From assembly GCA_029261895.1 (NCBI GenBank), contig JAJDAK010000054.1:1-39620 (forward strand): a stretch of DNA of 39,620 bases, read 5' to 3'. Origin of the DNA: Deltaproteobacteria bacterium (GTDB lineage Bacteria > Myxococcota_A > UBA9160 > SZUA-336). A program made the position numbers and the translations under genes. Every line of letters starts with the position of its first letter. Position 1 is the first letter of the stretch. A model generated the notes under the pieces. That model saw only the letters and a list, made by a program, of their open reading frames with translations, did no database searches and was not told where the DNA came from. Below are positions 16,910 to 24,613 of this stretch, piece after piece.

Positions 16910-17847
16910 AGCTCCTTCGCGAACTCCATCGCTGATGCAGCCAGATCCCGCGAAACATTCGAGTCTTTCATCAAGGTAGGTCGAGTCCGGACGGCGATCC
17001 CGAGCTGCTCAATCCGTTCCGTCAATGCGGCGTCGACATCATCGATGATCAAGCCGCGAACGAAGCTCCGGTAGAGCGTCGCCACCCCATAGCTCGACAC
17101 CTCGACCTGTACCGCGCGCATAAGGCGATCCGCCGGACCTTTCACCGGGCGGCCGCCGATCAGCGGGCTGACCGCGACGGCATCGCGGCGCAAGTCGACG
17201 GCCTGCTGAATACCTGGGACCGCGAGAATCGTGCCGATCGAAACCAGCGGATTGGAAGGGCAGACCAAGAGGCTTTCGGCGGCCTGAATGGCCTCGAGCA
17301 CAGCGGGGCCGGGCGTGGCGCACCGCGCCTGCGAAAGGTCGATGGTACGCACGTCGTCGGGGGCGCCGTCGCGAACCAAGTACTCTTCAAAGTCGGCGCG
17401 ACTGCCGTCCTCACGTTCGATTGCTGTGGCGGCCGGATCGCAGGTCATGGGGAGGAGCTCGACCTCGAGTTCAAAGGCGCGAGCGATTTCCGCCGTCACT
17501 TCTGCCAACGAAGCGCCCTGCTGCAGGCGTCGCGTGCGATGAATATGGGTCGCGAGATCTTGGTCGCCGAGCTGGAACCAGGCTTCGCGTTCAAAACGGC
17601 GCAGCGCTGCAAGCGTTTGAAAACTGTCACCCTCGATGCCCCAGCCGACGTCTCGACGCACGCGGTTCGCCAATGTGTAGGTGATGGTGTCGAGGTCGGG
17701 ACAAACCCGCAGCCCATAGAAGTCACGGTCGTCGCCGGTATTTACAATCACCGTCAGGTCGGATGGTCGAACCACCTGCACCAGGCCGCGTAGGAAGCGC
17801 GCCGCACCGACGCCCCCCGCCAATGCGACCACGGGTCGTCGCTTCAT
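16903..17847 (-). CDS. cofD: 2-phospho-L-lactate transferase CofD/FbiA
   Basis: 314 aa. CofD moves the phospholactyl or phosphoenolpyruvyl group from the guanosine diphosphate donor onto the deazaflavin Fo to form F420-0 or its dehydro form. Motifs are the N-terminal ALAGGVGAARFLRGL, VNTGDDRDFYGLRVCPDLDT (about 36-55), GDQDLATHI and CPSNPLVSI (about 197-205). Length is typical. It starts 3 bases after the DUF4124 gene stop and overlaps cofC. Fo synthase (cofG/cofH or fbiC) is not in the window and should be elsewhere if F420 is made. Confidence 0.95.
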   Translation of the reverse strand: MKRRPVVALAGGVGAARFLRGLVQVVRPSDLTVIVNTGDDRDFYGLRVCPDLDTITYTLANRVRRDVGWGIEGDSFQTLAALRRFEREAWFQLGDQDLATHIHRTRRLQQGASLAEVTAEIARAFELEVELLPMTCDPAATAIEREDGSRADFEEYLVRDGAPDDVRTIDLSQARCATPGPAVLEAIQAAESLLVCPSNPLVSIGTILAVPGIQQAVDLRRDAVAVSPLIGGRPVKGPADRLMRAVQVEVSSYGVATLYRSFVRGLIIDDVDAALTERIEQLGIAVRTRPTLMKDSNVSRDLAASAMEFAKELC

Positions 17848-17850
17848 CGC

Positions 17851-18378
17851 CTATTCAGAATCGGGTTCTTCACGCTTCAACGCGCGAAGTTCGGACTGAA
17901 GTCGTGGCAGGCGATCGGCGATGCTGCGTACTTCGGGTTTGTCGATCAAGTGATGACCCTCGGTATGCGGGTTTCCGATCAGCTCTTTCAGGAATTCACG
18001 ATCCTGCAGGATCTTCGCCTGCAGTTCCGATTGCTCTTCGTCCTCGATGGCGTCGAGATCGGGTGAAAGTTCTGAGTCGAAGCTCCAGTCATCTTCAGGT
18101 TCCAACGCTTCGATGCCAGGCGGGGGCGCGGCCACATCGGGTTGAATACCGACGGCGGCGTTTGCGGGCAACGTCTCGTCGCCGGGCTCGGCGCGTCGCG
18201 TCTGACCCGGGAAAAGAATGGGAGGCAGTCGCCGGCGCGTGGCTTGGCTGGGTTTGGATTTCTCCACCAGCGTGTAACGCGTGCGACCGTCGGGGTCAGT
18301 CCAACGATAAACCTCGGCGTCGGCACGACTGCTCAATCCAATAAGCAGGGCGATCGCAATCATCCACGTGGTTCGCAT
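17851..18378 (-). CDS. DUF4124-domain secreted protein
   Basis: 175 aa. A signal peptide (about 1-21, ending SRADA) is followed directly by VYRWTDPDGRTRYT, the short beta-motif of the DUF4124 family. The remainder is acidic, proline-containing and probably disordered, ending in a predicted helix with REFLKELIGNPHTEG. Members are periplasmic proteins of unknown role, common in proteobacteria. It is the first gene of a minus-strand unit with cofD-cofC-cofE (3-base gap to cofD). Nothing known links it to F420, so the association may be only transcriptional. Confidence 0.8.
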   Translation of the reverse strand: MRTTWMIAIALLIGLSSRADAEVYRWTDPDGRTRYTLVEKSKPSQATRRRLPPILFPGQTRRAEPGDETLPANAAVGIQPDVAAPPPGIEALEPEDDWSFDSELSPDLDAIEDEEQSELQAKILQDREFLKELIGNPHTEGHHLIDKPEVRSIADRLPRLQSELRALKREEPDSE

Positions 18379-18463
18379 AGGGCTCCTGGGGGTAAGGCCT
18401 AGGCGATCGATTCTAGGTGGACGGGGGTGACTGTCAAGCCACGGGCCTCGCTTCGTGAGTTTT

Positions 18464-18515
18464 TGAAAGTGATACTTTCAGTTAGTAGATAAATATCTTC
18501 TAAATCAGATATTTA
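18464..18515. terminator. Two A+T-rich hairpins after the kinase gene
   Basis: TGAAAGT (18464-18470) pairs with ACTTTCA (18474-18480) around 3 bases, and TAAATATC (18490-18497) pairs with GATATTTA (18508-18515) around 10 bases. The second overlaps the kinase stop codon (18513-18515). They lie between two minus-strand genes, so they may end or attenuate the kinase transcript. They are A+T-rich and lack a clean GC stem plus U-tract, so function is uncertain. Confidence 0.35.
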
Positions 18516-19568
18516 CAGAATTGACCTTCGAATCATCTCCAAGCTTCCAAGGTCGTCGAGCGCGGTCGTTGTTCGGTCGACTGCGGCCTCGGCGATGGCA
18601 GCGGGTTGCCATGCATCCCCCATGGCTGCAGTGGTGGCGGCTGCCACCCAGGGGTAGAGTGCGAGGCCGCGGTAGCTCGACCAGGCTTGATCCAAGCTGG
18701 GTTTGCTCGCCGCGCTCATGTCGAGGTTTTCCAAATAGCGGCGTAGCAGGTCTCGCTCATGACTGCGGCGTAGCTCCGTCGGCAACGACCCGCAGAGAAA
18801 CGTCGTCACATCCCGCATCCCTGGCGCGCGACTCGTACACGCCCAATCGAGAAAGCCTACTTCGTCGCCATCGACGAAGAGATTGCCGAGGTGACAGTCG
18901 CCGTGAACGAGGGTGTCCGTGCCGCGGTCCCAGAGGTCTTCAATGCTCTTTGTGGCCTCTGTGTAGAGCCGAGCTGCATCGAGGAAGGTCGTGTTTGCAC
19001 GCTCACGGAAGCGCTCTGCCGCACGCGTCACAAGTGCGGGGCCAATCTCGTGACGGAGGGCTGGGTGGATCCAGTTCAAGTGATCCTTGAAGTCTTGGTG
19101 GTCCCAGTATTTGCTGTGAAGCCGAGCGAGACCGTCCATCACGCCTTCTGCGATGGGGAGGAGTGAATCTCGCCTGGCATGGGGGAAGCGACAAAAGCTG
19201 CTCTCCAGGTCCTCGAGTAACATTAGGTAGTCCTCGCCGTTGTACACGGCCGAGTAGCAACGGGGCGCACGGACGGGAAGCGCATGGCCGAGCTCCGCGT
19301 AGAAGCGGGCTTCGCGTACGCCCATGCCGAGAGCGCGAACGATCTGCTGTTGAGCGGGATCGGCAGGCGGAAGTTTTACGAAGATCCGCGATGGCGCATC
19401 GGGGTTGCCGCGATGGCTCAGTTCGAGCCTCGCGCGTCCCGTGGTTCCGTCGTGTTGATCGATCACCGAGACCGCCGTTACGTCGACGCCGGAAAAGTGC
19501 TCGTCGAGTTGGCCGGAGATCCACTCGGGTGTCAGCCGCGTCAACGTCGTCGGTACGGAGCACTTCAT
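18513..19568 (-). CDS. Aminoglycoside-phosphotransferase-fold kinase family protein
   Basis: 351 aa. Protein-kinase-like fold with a candidate ATP lysine in IFVKLP (Lys65), the Brenner motif HGDCHLGN (222-229) with the catalytic Asp, and the metal-binding Asp in FLDWA (Asp241). VREARFYAEL (84-93) resembles the acidic helix that salt-bridges the lysine. Members phosphorylate hydroxyls of small molecules; length and the RxxxFLCGSLP region suggest the ecdysteroid-kinase/CHK or acyl-CoA-dehydrogenase-associated phosphotransferase branch more than antibiotic resistance. Substrate unknown. It is divergent from the transglutaminase-like lipoprotein. Confidence 0.82.
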   Translation of the reverse strand: MKCSVPTTLTRLTPEWISGQLDEHFSGVDVTAVSVIDQHDGTTGRARLELSHRGNPDAPSRIFVKLPPADPAQQQIVRALGMGVREARFYAELGHALPVRAPRCYSAVYNGEDYLMLLEDLESSFCRFPHARRDSLLPIAEGVMDGLARLHSKYWDHQDFKDHLNWIHPALRHEIGPALVTRAAERFRERANTTFLDAARLYTEATKSIEDLWDRGTDTLVHGDCHLGNLFVDGDEVGFLDWACTSRAPGMRDVTTFLCGSLPTELRRSHERDLLRRYLENLDMSAASKPSLDQAWSSYRGLALYPWVAAATTAAMGDAWQPAAIAEAAVDRTTTALDDLGSLEMIRRSIL

Positions 19569-19662
19569 GCCGACGAGCTTAGCGCGCCGCGCGGCGACCG
19601 AGGAAAAAGATCCAAGAAGCGTTCAGTCTGTGTTGTCGGGCGCCGAAGAAGCAAAGGTGCGT

Positions 19663-20313
19663 ATGAAGTTCCGCTCTTTTGCTGGTCGTCGTTGGGATGT
19701 TGTGCTCGTAGTGGCGCTGCTGGTGTCCTGCGGTCACTGGCCCGAGGTGCTCAAGAGCTCGCCGTACGAATACTTCGCGAAACCGGACTCGAGCGATCCT
19801 TGGTCCTACAAGATCACCGAATGGCAGCAGCGCGCCCAGCGTGTCGATACGCCTGACGTGGCAGCGAGTGGTTCCGCGTCGGATCTACGGAAACGCTTTC
19901 ATCGCTTTCAGAATGAGCAACGCCGCGCGCTGGCTGGCCAGCTGATGCAATGGGTGCAAGAGGAGTCGTTGCATAGCTACCGCCCCGACGGCTGGGAGGA
20001 TCGCTGGGCCACTCTGAAGGAGACGCTCGATCACAGCGGCGATGACTGCGATGGACTCGAGTTATTGAGCTTTCATCTGCTGCGCGAATTTGGGTTTGAC
20101 GAGACCGAGGTTTTCCGCGGTGTTGTTTATCGCAAGACCGACAATCAGCACCATATGGTGACTCTCTGGTTCGAGGATCGAAACGATCCTTGGGTCTTGG
20201 ATCCAACCGGCATCATGACTACGAAGCTGGTTCGAATGTCGCAGCTGGAGCAGTGGGTTCCGCTCAAAGTCTTCAGTGGCGAAGAAGAGTATTCGGTCGA
20301 ACGCACGCGTTAG
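19663..20313 (+). CDS. Transglutaminase-like cysteine-protease-fold lipoprotein
   Basis: 216 aa from ATG 19663, chosen because it begins a lipoprotein signal: basic N terminus, VVLVVALLVSC, with lipobox cysteine Cys23. An upstream in-frame ATG at 19567 would bury that signal behind 32 polar residues. A papain-like triad is visible: Cys129 in DDCDG, His164 in HHMVTLW and Asp180 in LDPTG, which is the arrangement of bacterial transglutaminase-like cysteine peptidases (BTLCP). Such proteins act in the periplasm on unknown protein substrates. The N-terminal 100 residues are helical and charged. It is divergent from the kinase gene. Confidence 0.78.
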   Translation: MKFRSFAGRRWDVVLVVALLVSCGHWPEVLKSSPYEYFAKPDSSDPWSYKITEWQQRAQRVDTPDVAASGSASDLRKRFHRFQNEQRRALAGQLMQWVQEESLHSYRPDGWEDRWATLKETLDHSGDDCDGLELLSFHLLREFGFDETEVFRGVVYRKTDNQHHMVTLWFEDRNDPWVLDPTGIMTTKLVRMSQLEQWVPLKVFSGEEEYSVERTR

Positions 20314-20391
20314 CGAACGTTCACTCATGCTCCGCTAGGTCGCGCAGCGCGCCGGTAAGGGCTGGCACGCGCTTTGCTCTTTCAAGAGCCG

Positions 20392-21771
20392 ATGCTGCCA
20401 CTTGTCATAACTTGGCTCGGACTCCTGAGTCCCATTTGGTTGACCGCCGCACCGCCGGGTGTTCCGACATCGGTGATCGCCGAAGACGATGCGCTTGTTC
20501 TGGGTACCACGCGTGGGCTGTATCGTTATGAGGGCGGCGTCTGGTCGCTTGTGATGGCGCGGGGTGAAGTACGGGACCTGGCCCGTGGCGCCGCGGCGAT
20601 CTGGATCGCCAGTGGTAGGCAGCTCTATGCGTGGTCGGATGGCAGCCACGAACCGCGTGTCGTGCCACTCGCCGCCGGCGCGCGTGTCCGAGGCTTGGCG
20701 GTAGATCACGACGAACGCGTTTGGGTCGCAACCGATGTCGGGCTCTTTGTACGAGATCTCGACGCGTCCGCGTTCCGACGTTCGCTGGCGCTGCCTCCGG
20801 GCGAGGTGAGCCATGTGAGGGCACACGCGCGCGAGGTTTGGGTGGCACGTGAGGGGTCGCTTTGGACCGGTGACGGCGCGGAATTCGAGCCTCGCATTCG
20901 CGGTGTCAGCGAGGGCTGGTGGGAATTGAACGGCCTGGTGTCGTGGCGCGATGGGGTTCTGCTCTCGGTTCCCAACGGTTTTTGGTATGTGACACCAGAT
21001 GTAGCGGAGAGGCTAGATCCAAATCTCGGGGTTATTCGGGGAGTTGTGAGGAAGGGGTCAAGTGTCTACTTAGCTTCTGATCGCGGCGTGTATTCATTGG
21101 AGCGGGATCTCCTGCATCCCAAATTGGAACTCACGAGTCGGGCGCATACGTTTGCCCGTCGGTCGGGCGATGTGGTTGTCGCCACCAGTGAAGGTGTCGC
21201 GTTATTACGCGCGGTGCCGCTGAATGCTCTCGCGAGCTCGCCAACGCGTTCTGACCGTGCCGAGATCGTGCGGCTGCATCGGCTCGCATTGGCGTACCAA
21301 GGGCTATCGCCGATCAGACTTCGTCAGGCCGAGTCACGCGCACGTAAGTCTGCATACTTGCCCGAAGTCAGCGCCCGGTTCGGTCTGGCGCGGGACCGGT
21401 CGCGCGATGCCGACCACGACCAAACGTTTTCATCGGGCGAGACGCGCCAGCTCTTCGACACGAGTTCGGCAAACGATTCCGCGATCGACCTGGATTTTGA
21501 ATTCAGCTGGGACCTTGGCGAATTGCGCCGTCCTGACGATCTACTCGCAATCTCGCGCGAGCGCCGCCAGCTGATTGAGTTGAGAGACCAGGTGCTCGAG
21601 CGCATCAACCGGGTCTACTTCGAGCGCGAGCGTGTACTGCTGCAGCTTGGCGCAGCGTCGCTGGACCCTCCCCACGAAGTGGAGTTGAAGCTGCGGGCGA
21701 CCGAACTCACCGCGTCACTCGATGCTTGGACCGGTGGCGCATTTTCACGTGATCAAGGAGATGAACAATGA
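20392..21771 (+). CDS. Secreted beta-propeller protein with OMF/TolC-like C-terminal segment
   Basis: 459 aa from ATG 20392; a TTG at 20374 would add 6 residues. A signal peptide (LPLVITWLGLLSPIWLTAA) is followed by repeated blades of about 40 residues in the style of two-component-regulator propellers, e.g. VLGTTRGLYRYEGGVWSLV, VWVATDVGLFVRD, VYLASDRGVYSLE, VVATSEGVALL. From about 300 the protein changes to helix plus YLPEVSARFGLARD, FEFSWDLGEL and a long helix with RERRQLIELRDQVLERINR, resembling half an outer-membrane efflux (TolC-type) repeat. No enzymatic motif. Its stop overlaps the next gene (ATGA). Function unknown. Confidence 0.7.
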   Translation: MLPLVITWLGLLSPIWLTAAPPGVPTSVIAEDDALVLGTTRGLYRYEGGVWSLVMARGEVRDLARGAAAIWIASGRQLYAWSDGSHEPRVVPLAAGARVRGLAVDHDERVWVATDVGLFVRDLDASAFRRSLALPPGEVSHVRAHAREVWVAREGSLWTGDGAEFEPRIRGVSEGWWELNGLVSWRDGVLLSVPNGFWYVTPDVAERLDPNLGVIRGVVRKGSSVYLASDRGVYSLERDLLHPKLELTSRAHTFARRSGDVVVATSEGVALLRAVPLNALASSPTRSDRAEIVRLHRLALAYQGLSPIRLRQAESRARKSAYLPEVSARFGLARDRSRDADHDQTFSSGETRQLFDTSSANDSAIDLDFEFSWDLGELRRPDDLLAISRERRQLIELRDQVLERINRVYFERERVLLQLGAASLDPPHEVELKLRATELTASLDAWTGGAFSRDQGDEQ

Positions 21772-22388
21772 GGTACTGGGCATTCTGTTGTTGCGTTTGG
21801 CTCTGTCCCGCCGGAGCGTCGGCGCTGACGATCAACGAGCTTTACTACGATGCAGTGGGTTCGGACGACGGAAAAGTCTTCGTCGAGCTCTATGGTGCGG
21901 CCGGACAGGACTTGGATGGCTTCGCCATCGAGGGCTTCAATGGCGCCGATGCACGGGTCACGGTTCGGCTCGAGCTTGCGGGTGCCGTGGCTCCGGACGG
22001 CCTCTTTGTGATCGCCGATATCGCGGGCGCCGCCACGATGGTATCGCGTGCTGATTTGCTGCTCGATTTCGATTTTCAGAACGGACCCGACTCGGTGCGA
22101 CTACTGAATCCAGCGGGCATGGTCGTCGATGCGCTCGGCTATGGCGAGTTTGGTGCAGAGGACCATTTCTTGGGCGAGGGCGCGCCCGCGCTCGACGCAT
22201 CGGCCGGCCAGAGTTTGGCGCGTTGGTTTGCAGGCATAGATAGCAATAACAACGCCGCGGATTTCGCCGTGCAAGATCCAAGTCCTGGAACCACGGTGCT
22301 TCTGGCACCCGAACCAGGCGCAGCGTGGTTACTGCTGCCACTGCTCGCGTTGTCCGTTTGGCGACATCGTCGTCGCGCTGCGAGCTGA
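21768..22388 (+). CDS. Lamin-tail-domain protein with PEP-CTERM-like sorting signal
   Basis: 206 aa. The signal peptide ends near residue 19 (PAGASA). A lamin-tail (LTD) beta-sandwich starts LTINELYYDAVGSDD and includes FVELYGAAGQDLDGF and ALGYGEF. The C terminus is a PEP-CTERM-type signal: Pro181-Glu-Pro, a hydrophobic helix (about 185-198) and RHRRR (199-203). Exosortases cleave such signals during export to the surface, so one should be encoded elsewhere. AAGGAG sits about 8 bases before the ATG, which overlaps the preceding stop by 4 bases, so the two are probably co-translated and act at the cell surface. Confidence 0.83.
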   Translation: MRYWAFCCCVWLCPAGASALTINELYYDAVGSDDGKVFVELYGAAGQDLDGFAIEGFNGADARVTVRLELAGAVAPDGLFVIADIAGAATMVSRADLLLDFDFQNGPDSVRLLNPAGMVVDALGYGEFGAEDHFLGEGAPALDASAGQSLARWFAGIDSNNNAADFAVQDPSPGTTVLLAPEPGAAWLLLPLLALSVWRHRRRAAS

Positions 22389-22424
22389 GAGCCCCCAGCG
22401 GTGGGCCGTTCGGCCCTCCCTCCA

Positions 22425-22455
22425 GGGGCGCTTCGAGTCACGCTCGGAGCGCCCC
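22425..22455. terminator. Strong 13-bp GC-rich hairpin
   Basis: The arm beginning GGGGCGCT (22425-22432) continues through a T-G wobble into CGAG. It pairs with the arm CTCG...AGCGCCCC ending at 22455, giving 13 pairs around a 5-base loop. A smaller GGGCCG-TT-CGGCCC hairpin lies at 22403-22416. Position after the PEP-CTERM gene suggests transcription termination, but no U-tract follows on the plus strand. Confidence 0.5.
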
Positions 22456-22585
22456 GTCTCAGTGTTTGGGGCATCAACTCACGGGTGTCTCGGCCGATAC
22501 GATGAGCGGCTGGTTTTGTTTTGTCTTCCGGCTGGTTGCGGGGCCCTGCCGTGTCCAGCACAATCGCACGAGAGGGGTAGAGTCG

Positions 22586-22963
22586 ATGGTTGGTGGGTTC
22601 AACACGAACGTCCGCTATCTGGGTCGCGTGTTTCACGTTCAGACCGAGGATAGTGGCGCCGCGAATCCACATATCATCACGCTCTTGTATGAAGGCGGTG
22701 CGATTCTTTTCAAGAAGAAACAGGGCTATGAAGATCAGCTTGGAGTTGCAGATCTTGAAGAAACAGTGCGCGGGTTGATGGAAGAACAACATCGCACAAC
22801 CGTCCAGGCGTTGAAAAACGGCGCTTTGGATGACGCTGTTGGATTGGCCGAAGAGATTACGCAATCCGATGTTTCGCTGCCTTCGGCGGCGTCCTTCGGA
22901 GAAGGTGTGCTGACCGGTGCGCCGATGCACGAGGTCGTTTTGGCGCATTTCGCACGAAGCTGA
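22586..22963 (+). CDS. Small conserved-looking cytoplasmic protein of unknown function
   Basis: 125 aa from ATG 22586, with GAGAGGGG about 9 bases upstream. The open frame extends further 5' but those codons give no plausible protein. The core FNTNVRYLGRVFHVQTEDSG and PHIITLLYEGGAILFKKKQ form an alternating beta pattern that I associate with a small uncharacterised deltaproteobacterial family, followed by a helix (LEETVRGLMEEQH) and a weakly structured tail. No signal peptide and no catalytic motif. It ends 34 bases before ftsE, so it could be the first gene of the division operon. Confidence 0.7.
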   Translation: MVGGFNTNVRYLGRVFHVQTEDSGAANPHIITLLYEGGAILFKKKQGYEDQLGVADLEETVRGLMEEQHRTTVQALKNGALDDAVGLAEEITQSDVSLPSAASFGEGVLTGAPMHEVVLAHFARS

Positions 22964-22997
22964 GTTTCGTCGTCTCCGCCCCTCCGGGGAGCAAGCC

Positions 22998-23708
22998 ATG
23001 ATCCAGATGTACCACGCGGAAAAGCGTTACGAAGGTAACGTGTACGCGTTGCGGGATATCTCGTTGACGATCGAGCGCGGCGAGTTTGTCTTTCTCACCG
23101 GATCCAGCGGTGCGGGTAAGACCACATTGTTGCGCATGCTCTTCGGTGCGGATAAGCCTTCGACCGGTCAGATCATCGTTGCAGGTCGCAACATTACGAA
23201 GATGACGGCGTCGAGTGTGCCCGAGTTGCGTCGCCAGATTGGTGTGATCTTTCAAGACTTCAAGCTCTTGCCCGATCGTTCGGTCGTCGACAATGTTGCG
23301 ATCACGCTCGAAATCGCCGGCGTGTCCCGTCGAGAGATTCGTGCGCGTGCCTGGAATATGTTGCGCAGACTGGGGTTGGGGCATCGTCTCGACCACCGAC
23401 CCAAAGCGCTTTCGGGCGGTGAGCAGCAACGTGTCGCGATCGCGCGGGCGTTGGTGAATGATCCGCCGCTGCTGCTCGCCGATGAGCCCACGGGCAATCT
23501 CGATCCTGACCTGGCGCTCGATATCATGGACATCATCGCTGACGCACATGCGCGCGGAACCACCGTCATCGTCGCGACGCATGACCCGAGTCTTTTGGAC
23601 CGCTATCCACACCGCCGCCTGGTCCTGGATCAAGGGCGCCTCGTGACCGACCGCGCGCCAGAGACCTATCCCACGGCGATCGGACGCGCGGCATTGCCGC
23701 TCCCATGA
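22998..23708 (+). CDS. ftsE: Cell division ATP-binding protein FtsE
   Basis: 236 aa ABC ATPase that drives FtsX, controlling periplasmic amidase activation at the septum. It has Walker A GSSGAGKTT (35-43), Q-loop FQDFKLLPDRSV with the family-typical F-x-L-L sequence, signature LSGGEQQR (138-145) and Walker B LLLADEP (158-164) followed by TGNLDP. ATG 22998 has GGGGAG upstream and gives the standard length; a longer open frame reaches 22917 without support. Its stop overlaps ftsX by 4 bases. Confidence 0.95.
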   Translation: MIQMYHAEKRYEGNVYALRDISLTIERGEFVFLTGSSGAGKTTLLRMLFGADKPSTGQIIVAGRNITKMTASSVPELRRQIGVIFQDFKLLPDRSVVDNVAITLEIAGVSRREIRARAWNMLRRLGLGHRLDHRPKALSGGEQQRVAIARALVNDPPLLLADEPTGNLDPDLALDIMDIIADAHARGTTVIVATHDPSLLDRYPHRRLVLDQGRLVTDRAPETYPTAIGRAALPLP

Positions 23709-24613
23709 TTGAGATCGAAGTCATTCGACGGATCCTTACCTCGGTGCGATCGGCACTGAGGGGGATTCGTTCCGCGCCGTTGGTCTTCGTCATTTCGGTT
23801 ACGACTCTGTCGGCGGGGTTATTGTTGCTTGGCACGTATCTTTTGATTGTGCAGAACATGCGCGGGGTGTTGGAGAACTTCGGTCAGGATCTGAAGCTCG
23901 TCGCGTTTCTGGATGAGGGTGCGACCGATGTCGACGCGATGAAACACACCTTGAGCGAGCTCAGTGGTGTTCAGGCCGTGCTCTATGTGTCGAATGACAC
24001 GGCCCTCGTTCGGCTGCGCGAAGATCTGGGTAGAGACGCGGACGTGCTCGACGGGTTGGATCGCAACCCGTTGCCGAGTTCTTTCGAACTCTCGCTCGGG
24101 CCGGAGTTGAGGGAAGAGGGAAGCCTGCGCGTCTTTGCCAAACAGGTCGAAGGCATGCCCGGTATCAACGAGACTCGCTACGGCGAGGATTGGGTCCAAA
24201 GTTACGGCCGGATTCTTCGGGCGATGGAGTGGCTGGGGCTGGGCTTAGGCGTCTTTCTGATGTTGATATTGGGAACCGTCATTGCGGGAACCGTACGCCT
24301 CGCGGTGTACTCGCGAAACGACGAGATTGCAATTCAACGCTTGGTGGGGGCCGGCGGGGTATTCGTGCGTCTGCCGTTTTACATCGAAGGTGCGATCCAA
24401 GGCGGCGTCGCAGCAGCCGTGGCCATCAGTTTGCTCTACGCGCTTTTCGGACTCGGACTTCCAGTGTTGGGTGATATCTTGGTCTTTCTGCTGGGCAAGC
24501 CGGTACCGGATTTCTTCGGTCGCCAAGAGATGCTCGCCCTCGTACTGGTCGGTATCTCTTTGGGGGTTGGTGGCGCGATGCTTTCGTTGCTGCGGCTTGA
24601 GGAACGGACTTGA
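23705..24613 (+). CDS. ftsX: Cell division protein FtsX
   Basis: 302 aa membrane component of the FtsEX complex. It has a cytoplasmic N terminus, a first helix (about 27-50), a large periplasmic domain (about 50-165) with LVAFLDEGATDVD and LPSSFELSL, then three further helices and RLVGAGGVFVRLPFYIEGAIQG, the conserved cytoplasmic/membrane stretch before the last helices. Length is typical. The periplasmic domain recruits EnvC, encoded next. The ATG overlaps ftsE, and the stop TGA overlaps the TTG start of envC. Confidence 0.95.
   Translation: MIEIEVIRRILTSVRSALRGIRSAPLVFVISVTTLSAGLLLLGTYLLIVQNMRGVLENFGQDLKLVAFLDEGATDVDAMKHTLSELSGVQAVLYVSNDTALVRLREDLGRDADVLDGLDRNPLPSSFELSLGPELREEGSLRVFAKQVEGMPGINETRYGEDWVQSYGRILRAMEWLGLGLGVFLMLILGTVIAGTVRLAVYSRNDEIAIQRLVGAGGVFVRLPFYIEGAIQGGVAAAVAISLLYALFGLGLPVLGDILVFLLGKPVPDFFGRQEMLALVLVGISLGVGGAMLSLLRLEERT

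Noticed and set aside
19567..19662. Extended start for the transglutaminase-like lipoprotein
   Set aside because: It would place 32 polar residues before a clear lipobox signal and overlap the start of the divergent kinase gene.
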